Part shown: piece by piece, positions 8,989-18,559 of the stretch | Layout: each line of letters begins with the position of its first letter | Numbering within the stretch: the stretch's first letter is position 1 | Notes under the pieces: generated by a model | Told to the model about the DNA's origin: nothing | Database searches by the model: none | What the model saw: only the letters and a program-made list of their open reading frames with translations | NCBI RefSeq assembly: GCF_910578445.1 | Contig: NZ_CAJTQC010000012.1 | Location: 1 to 64,000 of the forward strand | DNA: 64,000 bases | Direction of reading: 5' to 3' | Source of the DNA: an uncultured Duncaniella sp. | GTDB taxonomy: Bacteria; Bacteroidota; Bacteroidia; Bacteroidales; Muribaculaceae | Translations under genes and position numbers: made by a program

Positions 8989-9127
8989 AGTCAGATAATG
9001 GTTTTGTAATTAGACTTGGGGTAACATAACATTTACGTTGGTGTTTTAAATCACACTCTGTCACAGATAAACAAACATGATGTCAAATCGGTTTACACAC
9101 GACATAAAAACATCCGAAAATAAACAA

Positions 9128-9152
9128 GGGACTGCCTCGATGAAGCAGCCCC
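9128..9152 (-). terminator. Likely terminator of the Ca2+-ATPase gene
   Basis: An imperfect hairpin, GGGACTGCCT (9128-9137) against AGCAGCCCC (9144-9152). On the minus strand it is followed by TTGTTTATTTT. It lies 25 bases past the ATPase stop codon. Confidence 0.55.
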
Positions 9153-9177
9153 TGCGATATGATATAAATTACTGAAA

Positions 9178-11868
9178 TTAACGTCCGATGCGTGAAACAA
9201 TACGCATAAGCTCGCCAATCCAGAGCACCAGCGATGTCCCGAGGATTATAATCGCCCAGTCCTCAATCTTGAGCGGGACAACGTTGAAAAACTCTCCGCC
9301 GATGGTGACAATCACAACCTGTCCGATAAATATGACCAAAGCTATCAGCAGGAACTCACCACAAGCCTTCAGATGGAAAGCGCTCTTGTGGGTGGCATAA
9401 GCACGTGCGCTGAACAGATTCCAGAACTGGAGCATCACAAAGGTGGTGAATACTATGGACAGCTCATAAGGACTCAGCCCCTGAGGCGCACCGATGCTGA
9501 CATGGAGCAGGTCGGCAAGAGAATTGACCTCCGCATGCTCAAACACATAGACCATTCCAAGCACAATAGCAGCAAAGAGGAGGCCCACACCGCCAATGAA
9601 GCGCCACATTGAACCGGTGATGATAAAACTCCGGCGGTCACGCGGTCCGGCATCCATCACCGAACGCGACGGCGGCAGCGACGACAGAGCCATCGACGCA
9701 AAAGTATCCATTATCAGGTTGACCCAGAGCATCTGGGTCACTGTCAGCGGAGATTCAGTGCCCATAAAAGCACCGACAAGCACCACCAGACAGGCAACGA
9801 CATTGACCGTCAGCTGGAAAAGGATAAAACGCTGGAGGTTCTGGAAAAGAGAGCGTCCCCACATGACGGCACGGCCTATCGAAGCAAACGAATTGTCGAC
9901 AATGGTGATGTCGCTGGCCTCCTTTGCAACCGACGTTCCGTCGCCCATCGAAAGGCCGACGTTGGCTGCCTTCAGCGCAGGCGCATCATTAGTGCCGTCA
10001 CCGGTCACGGCCACGACCTGTCCCTGCTTCTGCAACGACTCTACGAGCCGCTTCTTGTCCATCGGGCGCGCCCTTGCAATGATTTTCAGGTCTCCCACTC
10101 GGTCTGCAAGCTCACTGTCGGTAAGTGCTCCGAATTCAGGACCTGTGATTATGTTGCGCTCACCGTCGCCCTCCTGCCACAAGCCAATCTGACGGCCTAT
10201 TTCGCGTGCGGTAGCCGGAGTGTCGCCGGTAACAATCTTTATGCCTATTCCTGCATTGATACATTCGCGTATCGAACCGGGGACTTCGGCTCTCACCGGA
10301 TCGGCGATGGCCACGACACCGATAAATTCCAGTCCGTCGGCATCGACACCATCCTCACCTATTCCGTCGACCCCGGCAGGGAGCATACAGGTCGCAAACG
10401 CAAGCGTGCGCATCGCCTTCTCCTGATAACCGAGAAGCTGCTCGTTGATTTTGGCACGCTCAACCCCTCCGCTGACACTGTCAGACATTGCAAGCACGAT
10501 TTCGGGCGCACCCTTTACAAACAGGCGCTCGCCTCCGTCGGGTGTAGCAATCACCGTGGCCATATACTTGCGTTCGGTCGTGAAAGGAAGTTCACGCACC
10601 ACCTTTGCCTCCTCGCGCAACGGACGGTAATCCACTCCGTTCTGTCGCAACCAGAGCAGCAAAGCGCCTTCGGTCGGATTGCCAAGCACCGAGGGATGCT
10701 CCGCATCACTCAAATCGAGCTGCGCGGTCGAGTTGACAGCGATGGCAGTCTCGATCAGACGGCTCATAGCATCGTCGCCGAGTTTCTGACCGGGAAGACT
10801 GTAGAAATCAGTCTCGGCCACACGCATCTGATTTTGCGTCAGCGTGCCGGTCTTGTCTGTACAGATTACGGTTGTCGCGCCCATTGTCTCGCAGGCATGC
10901 ATCTTGCGGACAAGATTGTTGGTGCGCAGCATGCGCCTCATGCTGTAGGCAAGGCTAAGAGTCACAGCCATCGGCAATCCTTCGGGGACTGACACGACGA
11001 CAAGTGTGACAGCAATCATGATGCTTTGGAGGAAATATGCGATAAACGACAGCCATTCGAAATCAGGGTTCGAGAGCATATACATGACGATTCGTCCGAG
11101 AATCACCGCACCGCCGATGACATAGCTACCCTTTGTGACAAGAGCGCCAAGACGTTCGAGCTGTTCGGTCAGCGGAGTCTTTGTCCCGTCGTCGATATGA
11201 GCGGCCTCATAGACCTTTCCGTTCTCCGTCGAATCGCCAACGGCAAAGACCTCGGCCACACCATGCCCCTCCATCACGCGTGTGCCACGCATCACATGAT
11301 TCGAGGGGAAAGTCGCCTCCGGGTCAAAATGGTCGGGATCGGTGGTTTTCGCAGCCATCGGTTCGCCGGTCAGAGTCGACTCATCGACGTTGAGCTGCGT
11401 GGATTCGAGCAGGACAGCATCGGCCGGAATCTCCTGACCGGTGTTGAGGATAAGTATATCGCCGACAACCACATCCTTTTTGGATATTTCTGTCGGATTG
11501 CCGTCGCGGACCACCTGCACAAGCTCATCGTCGTTGACCTGATTGAGAATCTTGAACTCGTCCTCAGCCTTCTTCTCGAAATAAAACGACAGCCCTGTGG
11601 CAAGAAATATTGCCATGAATATACCGACAGGTTCAAAAAAGACTGTACCGGCCTGATTGAGCGCGAAATATTCATAACACGAAATAAGAACCGACAACAC
11701 ACCGGCCATAAGAAGCACAATGATAAGCGGATCTTTGAATTTGTCTAAAAACAGCCGCCACAGCGACTCTTCCTTAGGAGGCGTGAGCACATTCGCACCA
11801 TGAAGACGACGGCTCTCCTCGACTTGCTGCCGTGTCAGTCCACGGCGTTGGTCAGCATTAGGATTCAT
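9178..11868 (-). CDS. Calcium-translocating P-type ATPase, PMCA type
   Basis: P2-type ATPase that exports divalent cations, most likely Ca2+, from the cytoplasm at the cost of ATP. In order it shows the cation-ATPase N domain, the first transmembrane pairs, the TGES-equivalent LTGEP, the phosphorylation site CTDKTGTLT (Asp about residue 338), the VTGDTPATA hinge and VTGDGTNDAPALKAANVG (about 620), then six C-terminal helices containing VNLIMDTFASMALS. The membrane motif VVSVPEGLPMAVTLSLAYS is typical of Ca2+ pumps. At 896 aa it is complete. ATG 11868 is preferred over a TTG two codons earlier. It is monocistronic with its own consensus promoter. Confidence 0.93.
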   Translation of the reverse strand: MNPNADQRRGLTRQQVEESRRLHGANVLTPPKEESLWRLFLDKFKDPLIIVLLMAGVLSVLISCYEYFALNQAGTVFFEPVGIFMAIFLATGLSFYFEKKAEDEFKILNQVNDDELVQVVRDGNPTEISKKDVVVGDILILNTGQEIPADAVLLESTQLNVDESTLTGEPMAAKTTDPDHFDPEATFPSNHVMRGTRVMEGHGVAEVFAVGDSTENGKVYEAAHIDDGTKTPLTEQLERLGALVTKGSYVIGGAVILGRIVMYMLSNPDFEWLSFIAYFLQSIMIAVTLVVVSVPEGLPMAVTLSLAYSMRRMLRTNNLVRKMHACETMGATTVICTDKTGTLTQNQMRVAETDFYSLPGQKLGDDAMSRLIETAIAVNSTAQLDLSDAEHPSVLGNPTEGALLLWLRQNGVDYRPLREEAKVVRELPFTTERKYMATVIATPDGGERLFVKGAPEIVLAMSDSVSGGVERAKINEQLLGYQEKAMRTLAFATCMLPAGVDGIGEDGVDADGLEFIGVVAIADPVRAEVPGSIRECINAGIGIKIVTGDTPATAREIGRQIGLWQEGDGERNIITGPEFGALTDSELADRVGDLKIIARARPMDKKRLVESLQKQGQVVAVTGDGTNDAPALKAANVGLSMGDGTSVAKEASDITIVDNSFASIGRAVMWGRSLFQNLQRFILFQLTVNVVACLVVLVGAFMGTESPLTVTQMLWVNLIMDTFASMALSSLPPSRSVMDAGPRDRRSFIITGSMWRFIGGVGLLFAAIVLGMVYVFEHAEVNSLADLLHVSIGAPQGLSPYELSIVFTTFVMLQFWNLFSARAYATHKSAFHLKACGEFLLIALVIFIGQVVIVTIGGEFFNVVPLKIEDWAIIILGTSLVLWIGELMRIVSRIGR

Positions 11869-11896
11869 AGTCAAAAAGTGATTTTTTAAGAAGCCA

Positions 11897-11928
11897 CAAA
11901 AGTATTATATTAATGAGTCATACGCAAA
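11897..11928 (-). promoter_or_regulatory. Promoter of the Ca2+-ATPase gene
   Basis: On the minus strand TTTG (11925-11928) is followed after 20 bases by TACTTTTG (11897-11904), an excellent consensus match. The transcript would start near 11889, about 20 bases before the ATG. Confidence 0.75.
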
Positions 11929-12047
11929 TCAAGGCCATTAATATTTTATTAAATTCCACTCTGCGACAGAGGCATCAAGCCAACAATACTTTTCAGTTTA
12001 ACGGTTATCACCTTCAATATGTTCACAGCCAGCCAAATCGCCTTGTG

Positions 12048-12563
12048 TCACGACTTTTTGTTCTCACGCCTGCGCAACTTCTCAAACATACGTCGCTGAC
12101 GGCGGTTCATCCTGAAGGCCACATCCTCATCGCCTGTCACCTCCCGTAGAGCCGTTGTCATTATCTTCTCGATATCCTCTTTCCGAACCTCCACATTCTC
12201 ATGCTCTGACTCTCCCTCGGCATCCTCACTCCTTCCACCTGCTGATTTTTCCTTTCGTTTCCTTGCTCGTTCACGCGCCTTGAAAGAGCGCTCTATCGCA
12301 CGGTCTATTTCAGGCTTCAACATAGCGAATATCAGTCTCACGGTCAACGAATTCAGCGAAGGCTCTATCCCCATGCCAAGATAGATGTCGACAGCTCCGA
12401 CAGCCTCGGCATGCTCTTCAGCAGACGCTCCGACCGCGTTTATAGCATCCGCAATACGGACTTGGATGCCTGAGTAAAACTTTTTTGACACTCTCATGAC
12501 AGCTTCCAGACGGGTGGAAGCTGTTTCTTTATGCCGGTTTACGGTATTTCCTGTCTTCTTCAT
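12048..12563 (-). CDS. Unrecognised highly charged 171-aa protein
   Basis: I do not recognise this protein. It has a helical N-terminal half (ASTRLEAVMRVSKKFYSGIQVRIADAI) and a strongly charged region of Arg, Lys and Glu from about residue 90 (KARERARKRKEK) to the end (RMNRRQRRMFEKLRRRENKKS). No signal peptide or membrane segment is seen. It is probably a cytoplasmic, possibly nucleic-acid-contacting protein. Its coding start contains a 9-bp perfect hairpin (12500-12523). It is divergent from cobQ. Confidence 0.6.
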   Translation of the reverse strand: MKKTGNTVNRHKETASTRLEAVMRVSKKFYSGIQVRIADAINAVGASAEEHAEAVGAVDIYLGMGIEPSLNSLTVRLIFAMLKPEIDRAIERSFKARERARKRKEKSAGGRSEDAEGESEHENVEVRKEDIEKIMTTALREVTGDEDVAFRMNRRQRRMFEKLRRRENKKS

Positions 12564-12580
12564 ATTTTTCTGAAATGATT

Positions 12581-12602
12581 TAAATTTGTTTTCACAAATT
12601 TA
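12581..12602. promoter_or_regulatory. Palindrome containing -7 boxes on both strands
   Basis: TAAATTTG (12581-12588) and its exact reverse complement CAAATTTA (12595-12602) are separated by six bases. Each arm matches TAnnTTTG on its own strand. The minus-strand copy is well placed for the 171-aa gene starting at 12563, although no good -33 element lies at the right spacing. Confidence 0.45.
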
Positions 12603-12666
12603 TGTCCGCCACACCCCAAAAAAGGTGCGATAATACAAAACCTCGCCCCCTGAAACCTGCTTTTAT

Positions 12667-12697
12667 TTTGCCCTATGGCTTATTATCCCTAACTTTG
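12667..12697 (+). promoter_or_regulatory. cobQ operon promoter
   Basis: TTTG (12667-12670), 19 bases, then TAACTTTG (12690-12697): a textbook Bacteroidetes promoter. The start would be near 12705, leaving a leader of about 30 bases, too short for a cobalamin riboswitch. Confidence 0.8.
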
Positions 12698-12734
12698 TCG
12701 GCCGAATTCGCAAAAACATTTCTGATACCGCCCA

Positions 12735-14216
12735 ATGGAACAATTGTCACCCATAATGCTTGCCGGGACAGGCAGTGATGTCGGCAAAAGTCTGATAGCA
12801 ACCGGACTCTGCCGTATTTTCAGGCAGGATGGCTATAATCCTGCGCCCTTCAAGGCTCAGAATATGGCTCTCAACTCCTATGCCACACCCGACGGGCTTG
12901 AAATCGGACGCGCCCAAGCCGTTCAGGCCGAGGCTGCAGGGATAGCATGCAGCACCGATATGAATCCGATTCTGCTTAAGCCATCAGGCGAGCACACTTC
13001 ACAGATTGTCATAAACGGACGTCCCGCAGGCAACCGCGACTCATATTCCTATTTCCGCAAGGAGGGACGCGAAGAGCTGCGCAAGGTTGTCCACGAAGCG
13101 TTCGACCGTCTGTCGCACCGTTTCAACCCGATAGTGATGGAAGGTGCGGGAAGCATTTCGGAAATAAATCTCAGAGACAGCGATCTGGTCAACATGTCAA
13201 TGGCCGGACATGCCGACGCCGGCGTGATACTCGTGGCCGACATCGACCGCGGAGGCGTGTTTGCAAGCGCCTATGGCTCGATCATGCTACAGCCCGAAGA
13301 GGACCGGCGACGCATCAAGGGCATAATCATCAACAAATTCCGTGGCGACCTGAGATTGTTTGAAAGCGGAAAGCGGATGATGGAGGAAATATGCGGAGTC
13401 CCTGTCCTCGGTGTCGTCCCCTATGCCGGTGACATACATATTGAAGAGGAGGACTCGGTGGCTCTGGGTCTGAAGGCCACAAAAAGCGCCCCCGACAAGG
13501 TAAATGTCGCAGTCGTATTGCTCAGACACATTTCGAATTTCACGGATTTCAATGTTCTCGAACGCAATCCCGACGTGAATCTCTTCTATACAAACAATCC
13601 CGCCGACCTATCGTCGGCCGACATCATCATCCTGCCCGGAAGCAAATCGACTCTCTCAGACCTCTATGAACTGCGTCGCAGCGGGCTTGCCCAAGCAATC
13701 GTCAGAGCAAGAGACAACGGCAAGACAGTCATCGGAATCTGCGGAGGCTATCAGATGATGGGCATCGAGGTCTGTGACCCGGACGGAGTCGAAGGCAAGC
13801 TCAACAGCCTTCCCGGACTCGGTTTGCTGCCGGTGAAAACCGTGCTTACCGGGACGAAGGTGACACGTCAGGTCAGTTTCCGTTTCCTCGGAGACGAAAA
13901 TCTCTGCAACGGCTACGAAATCCACATGGGACGGACCGAGGCCGACAAGACAGCCACACCCCTGAACACTATCTGCGATGACGGGACTGCCGACGGCTGC
14001 TTTGCCGACAACCGTTGTTTCGGCAGCTACATCCACGGTCTGCTCGACAATGCGACTGTGGTCAGCTATCTGATTTCGCCATATCTGAAAGAGGAACGAA
14101 GCGAAAATTTCGACTACGCAGCCTTCAAAGAAAAACAATATGACCTGCTTGCCGAACATCTGCGGAGACATATTGATATCGACACACTCTATAAAATCAT
14201 GATGCGCCATGATTGA
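12735..14216 (+). CDS. cobQ: Cobyric acid synthase CobQ (CbiP)
   Basis: ATP- and glutamine-dependent amidation of adenosylcobyrinic acid a,c-diamide at four carboxyls to give adenosylcobyric acid. The N-terminal DTBS-like ATPase domain has GTGSDVGKSLIATG (residues 11-24). The C-terminal class I glutaminase-like domain has the nucleophile in GICGGYQMMG (Cys about 337) and its His in SYIHGLLDN (about 434). Full length at 493 aa. It is the first gene of a three-gene operon and overlaps the next gene by eight bases (14209-14216). Confidence 0.96.
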   Translation: MEQLSPIMLAGTGSDVGKSLIATGLCRIFRQDGYNPAPFKAQNMALNSYATPDGLEIGRAQAVQAEAAGIACSTDMNPILLKPSGEHTSQIVINGRPAGNRDSYSYFRKEGREELRKVVHEAFDRLSHRFNPIVMEGAGSISEINLRDSDLVNMSMAGHADAGVILVADIDRGGVFASAYGSIMLQPEEDRRRIKGIIINKFRGDLRLFESGKRMMEEICGVPVLGVVPYAGDIHIEEEDSVALGLKATKSAPDKVNVAVVLLRHISNFTDFNVLERNPDVNLFYTNNPADLSSADIIILPGSKSTLSDLYELRRSGLAQAIVRARDNGKTVIGICGGYQMMGIEVCDPDGVEGKLNSLPGLGLLPVKTVLTGTKVTRQVSFRFLGDENLCNGYEIHMGRTEADKTATPLNTICDDGTADGCFADNRCFGSYIHGLLDNATVVSYLISPYLKEERSENFDYAAFKEKQYDLLAEHLRRHIDIDTLYKIMMRHD

Positions 14217-15225
14217 CGGACACGGAGACGACTCATTTCGTTATGGCACACGCATACGCCATAATTTCAGCACAAACATCTGCTCGGATGTCGACCATTC
14301 GGCCCTGATTGACTTTCTGGCGAAAAAAGCTGCCTGCATCAAATCATATCCCGAACCACGACCTGAATCAATCGAAGCACGTATAGCCGGAAAGCTCGGG
14401 ATTGATAAAGACAATGTCATGGTGACTAATGGAGCGACCGAGGCCATCTATCTCACAGCCCATCTGTTTCAAGGCGGAAAGTCGGCCATCGTCAGCCCGA
14501 CATTCCGCGAATATCAGGATGCGTGCGCGATTTATGGACATTCGGTCACATTTATCAGCTCGCTCGCCGAAATTCCTGCCGACACCACCTGCGTGTGGCT
14601 ATGCAATCCCAACAACCCTACGGGTGTGACTATTGACAGAGAGTCGCTACTTGACACGGTGGCCGCAAATCCGGCAACCGTTTTTATCGTTGACCAAGCC
14701 TACAGCGACTACACCTTGCAGCCTCTTCTGACTTCGGCCGAAGCTGCCGGAATCAATAATCTCGTGCTTCTAAGCTCGCTCACCAAGCGATTTGCAGTGC
14801 CGGGCCTCAGGATAGGCTATGCAGTCGGCTGCAAAAATCTGATGTCGGAAATCGGGAAAATGCGGATGCCTTGGTCGGTCAACCAGCTTGCGATAGAAGC
14901 AGCCGGATTTCTACTCGACCACAGTGACGACTATGTGATTGATGCCCGCAGCCTCCACTCAGAGGCACACAGAATCAGAAAAGCCTTGGAAGAACTGGAA
15001 ATCACATCGACCGACACTGACTGTAATTTCTTCCTTGCAAAACTTCCTCACGGAAAAACGGCCTCGCAGCTGAAAGATTTTCTTATCGACAGCTATGGAA
15101 TCCTCATCCGCGATGCCTCTAATTTCGAAGGCCTCGACGAAAGCTATTTCCGCATCGCCTCACAACGCCCCGAAGAAAACGATTTACTTATAACAGCTTT
15201 AAGAGAATGGATGTCGCAATCATAA
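14209..15225 (+). CDS. cobD: PLP-dependent threonine-phosphate decarboxylase
   Basis: Fold-type I aminotransferase related to histidinol-phosphate aminotransferase. Between cobQ and cbiB it is best read as L-threonine-O-3-phosphate decarboxylase, which supplies (R)-1-aminopropan-2-ol phosphate for the nucleotide loop (named CobD in Salmonella and often annotated CobC in other pathways). Visible motifs are TNGATEAIYL, CNPNNPTG, the PLP lysine in SSLTKRFAVPGLRIGY (about residue 193) and the Arg near the C-terminus in YFRIASQRP. The 338-aa length is normal. It overlaps both neighbours, indicating translational coupling. A histidinol-phosphate aminotransferase role is the alternative but is less likely here. 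Confidence 0.88.
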   Translation: MIDGHGDDSFRYGTRIRHNFSTNICSDVDHSALIDFLAKKAACIKSYPEPRPESIEARIAGKLGIDKDNVMVTNGATEAIYLTAHLFQGGKSAIVSPTFREYQDACAIYGHSVTFISSLAEIPADTTCVWLCNPNNPTGVTIDRESLLDTVAANPATVFIVDQAYSDYTLQPLLTSAEAAGINNLVLLSSLTKRFAVPGLRIGYAVGCKNLMSEIGKMRMPWSVNQLAIEAAGFLLDHSDDYVIDARSLHSEAHRIRKALEELEITSTDTDCNFFLAKLPHGKTASQLKDFLIDSYGILIRDASNFEGLDESYFRIASQRPEENDLLITALREWMSQS

Positions 15226-16139
15226 CCCTGCTTCCCCTGCTCCTCGCATGGTGTCTCGATCTGATTTTCGGAGATCCCGCACGTCTGCCACACCTGATAG
15301 TCGGATTCGGAAAATCAATCTCGTTTTTTGAACACCGTCTCAACAAAGGTCGGCACAGGACGGCTAAAGGTGCATGCGTGGCCATCGTACTGATCCTGTC
15401 CGTATATCTTGCGACACGAGGACTTCTCCATCTCCTCTCGCCATGTATATGGCTAAAAACAGCCGTCGAAACCATGATGATATTCTACTGCCTTGCAGGG
15501 ACGACACTCATACGCGAAGTGAAGATGGTCTTCAAGGCTCTTGACCGTTCGCTCGATGCCGGACGCAGACAGGTGGCGCGTATTGTCGGCCGCGACACTG
15601 GACAGCTTTCCGCTACTGAAATCAGGACGGCCGCACTCGAAACCCTGTCCGAGAACCTGAGCGACGGTGTGATTGCTCCATTGTTCTGGTATGCCCTGCT
15701 CGGTGTGCCCGGAATGGTGGCATATAAGATGGTCAATACGCTCGACTCTATGATCGGCTACCGCAACGCGCGCTATAAGGATTTCGGATGTGTGGCTGCA
15801 CGAATCGACGACGTGGCCAACTTTATTCCCGCACGCCTGACAGCACTGCTGATGGTAATCGCGGCCGGACAGCCGAGTCTGTTCGGTTTCGTCAGACGCT
15901 TCGGAAGCCGGCATGCAAGCCCCAACAGCGGTTATCCGGAAGCAGCCCTCGCCGGAATACTCGACTGCCGCTTCGGAGGCCCTCACGACTATTTCGGCGA
16001 GACGGTCGACAAGCCGTTCATCGGAGAAAACGAACGGGAACTAACCTCAGCCGACATGCACACAGCACTGCGCGTCAACCGCGTGGCCGAAACGATGGCC
16101 GTGATTCTTGCAGGCGGCACACGGCTGCTATTGCTTTAG
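15207..16139 (+). CDS. cbiB: Adenosylcobinamide-phosphate synthase CbiB
   Basis: Integral membrane enzyme that attaches aminopropanol (phosphate) to adenosylcobyric acid. It begins with a membrane segment ITLLPLLLAWCLDLIFGDP, which contains the family signature DLIFGDPARLPH, and continues with further hydrophobic stretches and the conserved ETLSENLSDGVIAPLFW, NTLDSMIGYRNARY and RDDYFGE-like segment PHDYFGE. At 310 aa it is complete. It overlaps the upstream gene by 19 bases. It ends the plus-strand operon and faces the minus-strand cob operon, 66 bases away. Confidence 0.95.
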   Translation: MDVAIITLLPLLLAWCLDLIFGDPARLPHLIVGFGKSISFFEHRLNKGRHRTAKGACVAIVLILSVYLATRGLLHLLSPCIWLKTAVETMMIFYCLAGTTLIREVKMVFKALDRSLDAGRRQVARIVGRDTGQLSATEIRTAALETLSENLSDGVIAPLFWYALLGVPGMVAYKMVNTLDSMIGYRNARYKDFGCVAARIDDVANFIPARLTALLMVIAAGQPSLFGFVRRFGSRHASPNSGYPEAALAGILDCRFGGPHDYFGETVDKPFIGENERELTSADMHTALRVNRVAETMAVILAGGTRLLLL

Positions 16140-16205
16140 TCAGTCACACGACCAATTTGCTTTACCTTGATAATATATAATGGTAATATCGGCGCGGAGG
16201 GATGT

Positions 16206-16736
16206 CTAATCCAATTCAATCTCGATGATTTCACCATAGCCGGGCTGACGGGCAAAAGCTTCCTCATCGGTCAGACCGCATAGCGTGGCAAGGGCGTGAA
16301 TCATGATGCCTCCGTGTGTGAAGATAGCCACAGAACCGTAGCCCGAAGCACGCAGGTCGCTGATGAAATCAAGGAATCGCTCACGCTGCTCCATCGACGA
16401 TTCGCCTCCGGTGGGTCGGACGTTAAGAAAATCGGCATACCACAATTCAATACGCGGATCTGTAATCTCGTCATAACGCTTCATCTCCCATTCGCCGAAA
16501 TTCATTTCCATGAGACGACGGTCAAGCCGAGGATTTACATATCCACATCTGCGAGCCAGTTTCACACAACGCGAAAGCGGACTTGAATAGACAGCATCGA
16601 ACTTTAGTCCATTCAATCGCTCACAGACCTCATCAGCCTCAGTTTCAAAGCTATCGGCGACAGGGACGTCAGACTGTCCGTAGCACACACCCTTCGCTAC
16701 CGCCACCGATGTATGGCGTATCAAGGTCAGCTTCAT
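16206..16736 (-). CDS. cobC: Alpha-ribazole phosphatase-type histidine phosphatase
   Basis: Phosphoglycerate-mutase-like phosphatase. The phosphohistidine motif is LIRHTS at the N-terminus (usually RHG/RHT), with the downstream FTHGGIMIHAL His and the acidic MNFGEWEMKRYDEI. By position in the cobU-cobT-cobS operon it is the alpha-ribazole-5'-phosphate or cobalamin-5'-phosphate phosphatase of nucleotide-loop assembly. The start at 16736 is preferred over the ATG three codons earlier because it forms an ATGA overlap with the cobS stop. Confidence 0.88.
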   Translation of the reverse strand: MKLTLIRHTSVAVAKGVCYGQSDVPVADSFETEADEVCERLNGLKFDAVYSSPLSRCVKLARRCGYVNPRLDRRLMEMNFGEWEMKRYDEITDPRIELWYADFLNVRPTGGESSMEQRERFLDFISDLRASGYGSVAIFTHGGIMIHALATLCGLTDEEAFARQPGYGEIIEIELD

Positions 16737-17488
16737 AGTCCGCAATGTAAGATTACAGCAATGCCAAGAATCATCGACAGCTCACACAGCAGACATGTCG
16801 CACCGCAGCAGTCTCCCGTATAACCGCCGATTTTTTTTGCCATCAGCAGCGACAGCATCATGCACATAGCTATCGGACATACTGTCGACAATGCCAGCCA
16901 AGGATTCAGCATCAGCATGAAAAACATCGGCAACACACCGCATATCATCTGAAAAACGAGCTGATACCAGCGCATACGCGAATATGAAATCTTGTTTTTC
17001 GCTCCCTCCGGCCGTGCATAGGGCAGAATATTGGTAATCTGACCGGCACAGAGTTTTGCAAACGGGTCGGCGGCAAATACGGTACACACGGCCACCACTG
17101 GATCAAATGAAGCAAAAAGGCTCACCCACAGGGCTATATAGCATATCAGTCCGATGACACCGTAGGTCCCGATATGAGAATCTTTCATTATCGAAAGAAT
17201 TCGGTCCTTGTCACCTCCACATCCGAACGCATCGCAAAAATCAGCCAGACCGTCCTCATGGAGAGCGCCGGTCAGAAACAAGCGCCCGACAAGCGCAAGG
17301 ATGACAGCCGTCGGCCACGGCATCGCAAACGAAAAGCAATACATGGCAAGGGCTGTAAGCCCACCTGTAATCCAGCCGGTCAGCGGCCAGTAGACCACCG
17401 CATCGGAATAGTCGGCCTGCGATGGATTCACCCATTTCCAGATCGGAAGACGGGTGAAAAGGATGAGCGCCGCCGCAAATTTTTTCAT
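16733..17488 (-). CDS. cobS: Adenosylcobinamide-GDP ribazoletransferase CobS
   Basis: Membrane enzyme that joins adenosylcobinamide-GDP with alpha-ribazole (5'-phosphate) to form cobalamin (phosphate). The protein starting MKKFAAALILFTRLPIWKW has the family N-terminus, the signature GALHEDGLADFCDAFGCGGDKDRIL (acidic metal site) and several membrane helices. The longer reading frame to 17590 is rejected because it would overlap cobT and add a non-homologous hydrophilic leader; the chosen start lies 14 bases past the cobT stop. Translationally coupled to cobC by ATGA. Confidence 0.93.
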   Translation of the reverse strand: MKKFAAALILFTRLPIWKWVNPSQADYSDAVVYWPLTGWITGGLTALAMYCFSFAMPWPTAVILALVGRLFLTGALHEDGLADFCDAFGCGGDKDRILSIMKDSHIGTYGVIGLICYIALWVSLFASFDPVVAVCTVFAADPFAKLCAGQITNILPYARPEGAKNKISYSRMRWYQLVFQMICGVLPMFFMLMLNPWLALSTVCPIAMCMMLSLLMAKKIGGYTGDCCGATCLLCELSMILGIAVILHCGL

Positions 17489-17502
17489 ATCAGGAGGGTT
17501 TA

Positions 17503-18540
17503 TTAGAAATATTTTGTCACATTCACATCCTTGAACGAATCCATGTGATTGATCATTCTGACAGCTGACTCTATGATAGGATAGGCACACACAGCGCCGG
17601 ATCCTTCGCCGAGACGCAGGTCAAGATGAAGCAGCGCACGCACACCGAGATGTTCGAGCATCAGTTTGTGACCGCTCTCGTCGCCCTGATGGCCGAAGAC
17701 GGCATATTCGAGCACTGTGGGACAAAGACGTGAAGCGGCGAGGATGCAACTCGTCATGATAAAGCCGTCGACTATTATCACCATGCCGAGTTCGGCAGCA
17801 CGGAGCATAGCGCCGACAGCCATCACCATCTCATATCCTCCGAACCAAGCCATACGTGACTCCACAGAGCCGTCGCCGTCATAACGGGCGAGCGATTCGG
17901 ACAGCACTTCATATTTATGGCGTATGCCGGCGGAGTCAAGTCCTGCGCCAGCACCGATACACTGCTCCAACGGTATGCCGGTGAAAAGATGCATCCACAT
18001 TGACGACGACGATGTGTTGCCACTACCCATCTCACCGAAACTTACGATATTGCAATCAGTTGTGACATGGATTTCGTCGATTACCTCAGCGCCACGCTTA
18101 AGGCAAAGCTCAAATTCGTCGGCAGTCATAGCCGCCTCATGACGGAAATTGCGTGTCGATTTACGGACTTTTTTGTCAATGATGCCGTGACCGGCGGGAA
18201 TGTCATAATCGACACCGGCATCAACGAGCACAAGGCGGAAACCGTGCTGGTCACAAAGGAAGTTGATGCCTGCCCCACCCTTTGAGAAATGTCCGAGCTG
18301 CTGCCATGTGACTTCTTTCGGTGAGACGCTTACACCTTCGGCTATCACACCATGATCCGCGGCAAAAAGCACATTGTGAGGTTGACGGAGTTCGGGTGTG
18401 AGGGTCTGCTGAATCATACATATACGTGCAGCGAGCTCTTCAAGGCGTCCGAGCGATCCTTTCGGCTTTGTAAGATTGTCAATCTTGTCTATGACACTGG
18501 CCTCGATAGCTGTGTCGACCGGTGGTATTGAAAATGTCAT
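17503..18540 (-). CDS. cobT: Nicotinate-nucleotide-dimethylbenzimidazole phosphoribosyltransferase CobT
   Basis: Transfers phosphoribose from nicotinate mononucleotide to the lower-ligand base to give alpha-ribazole phosphate. Family features are LTKPKGSLGRLEELA at the N-terminus, FAADHGV, GEMGSGNTSSSS, the GAGLDSAGIRHK loop and the catalytic Glu in LRLGEGSGAVCAYPII near the C-terminus. At 345 aa it is normal. Located between cobU (19-base gap) and cobS (14-base gap). Confidence 0.96.
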   Translation of the reverse strand: MTFSIPPVDTAIEASVIDKIDNLTKPKGSLGRLEELAARICMIQQTLTPELRQPHNVLFAADHGVIAEGVSVSPKEVTWQQLGHFSKGGAGINFLCDQHGFRLVLVDAGVDYDIPAGHGIIDKKVRKSTRNFRHEAAMTADEFELCLKRGAEVIDEIHVTTDCNIVSFGEMGSGNTSSSSMWMHLFTGIPLEQCIGAGAGLDSAGIRHKYEVLSESLARYDGDGSVESRMAWFGGYEMVMAVGAMLRAAELGMVIIVDGFIMTSCILAASRLCPTVLEYAVFGHQGDESGHKLMLEHLGVRALLHLDLRLGEGSGAVCAYPIIESAVRMINHMDSFKDVNVTKYF

Positions 18541-18559
18541 TATGATTGGTAGATTACTG

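Noticed and set aside
17489..17590. N-terminal extension of CobS to an ATG at 17590
   Set aside because: It would overlap the cobT coding end and add a hydrophilic Cys-rich leader that does not fit the family.
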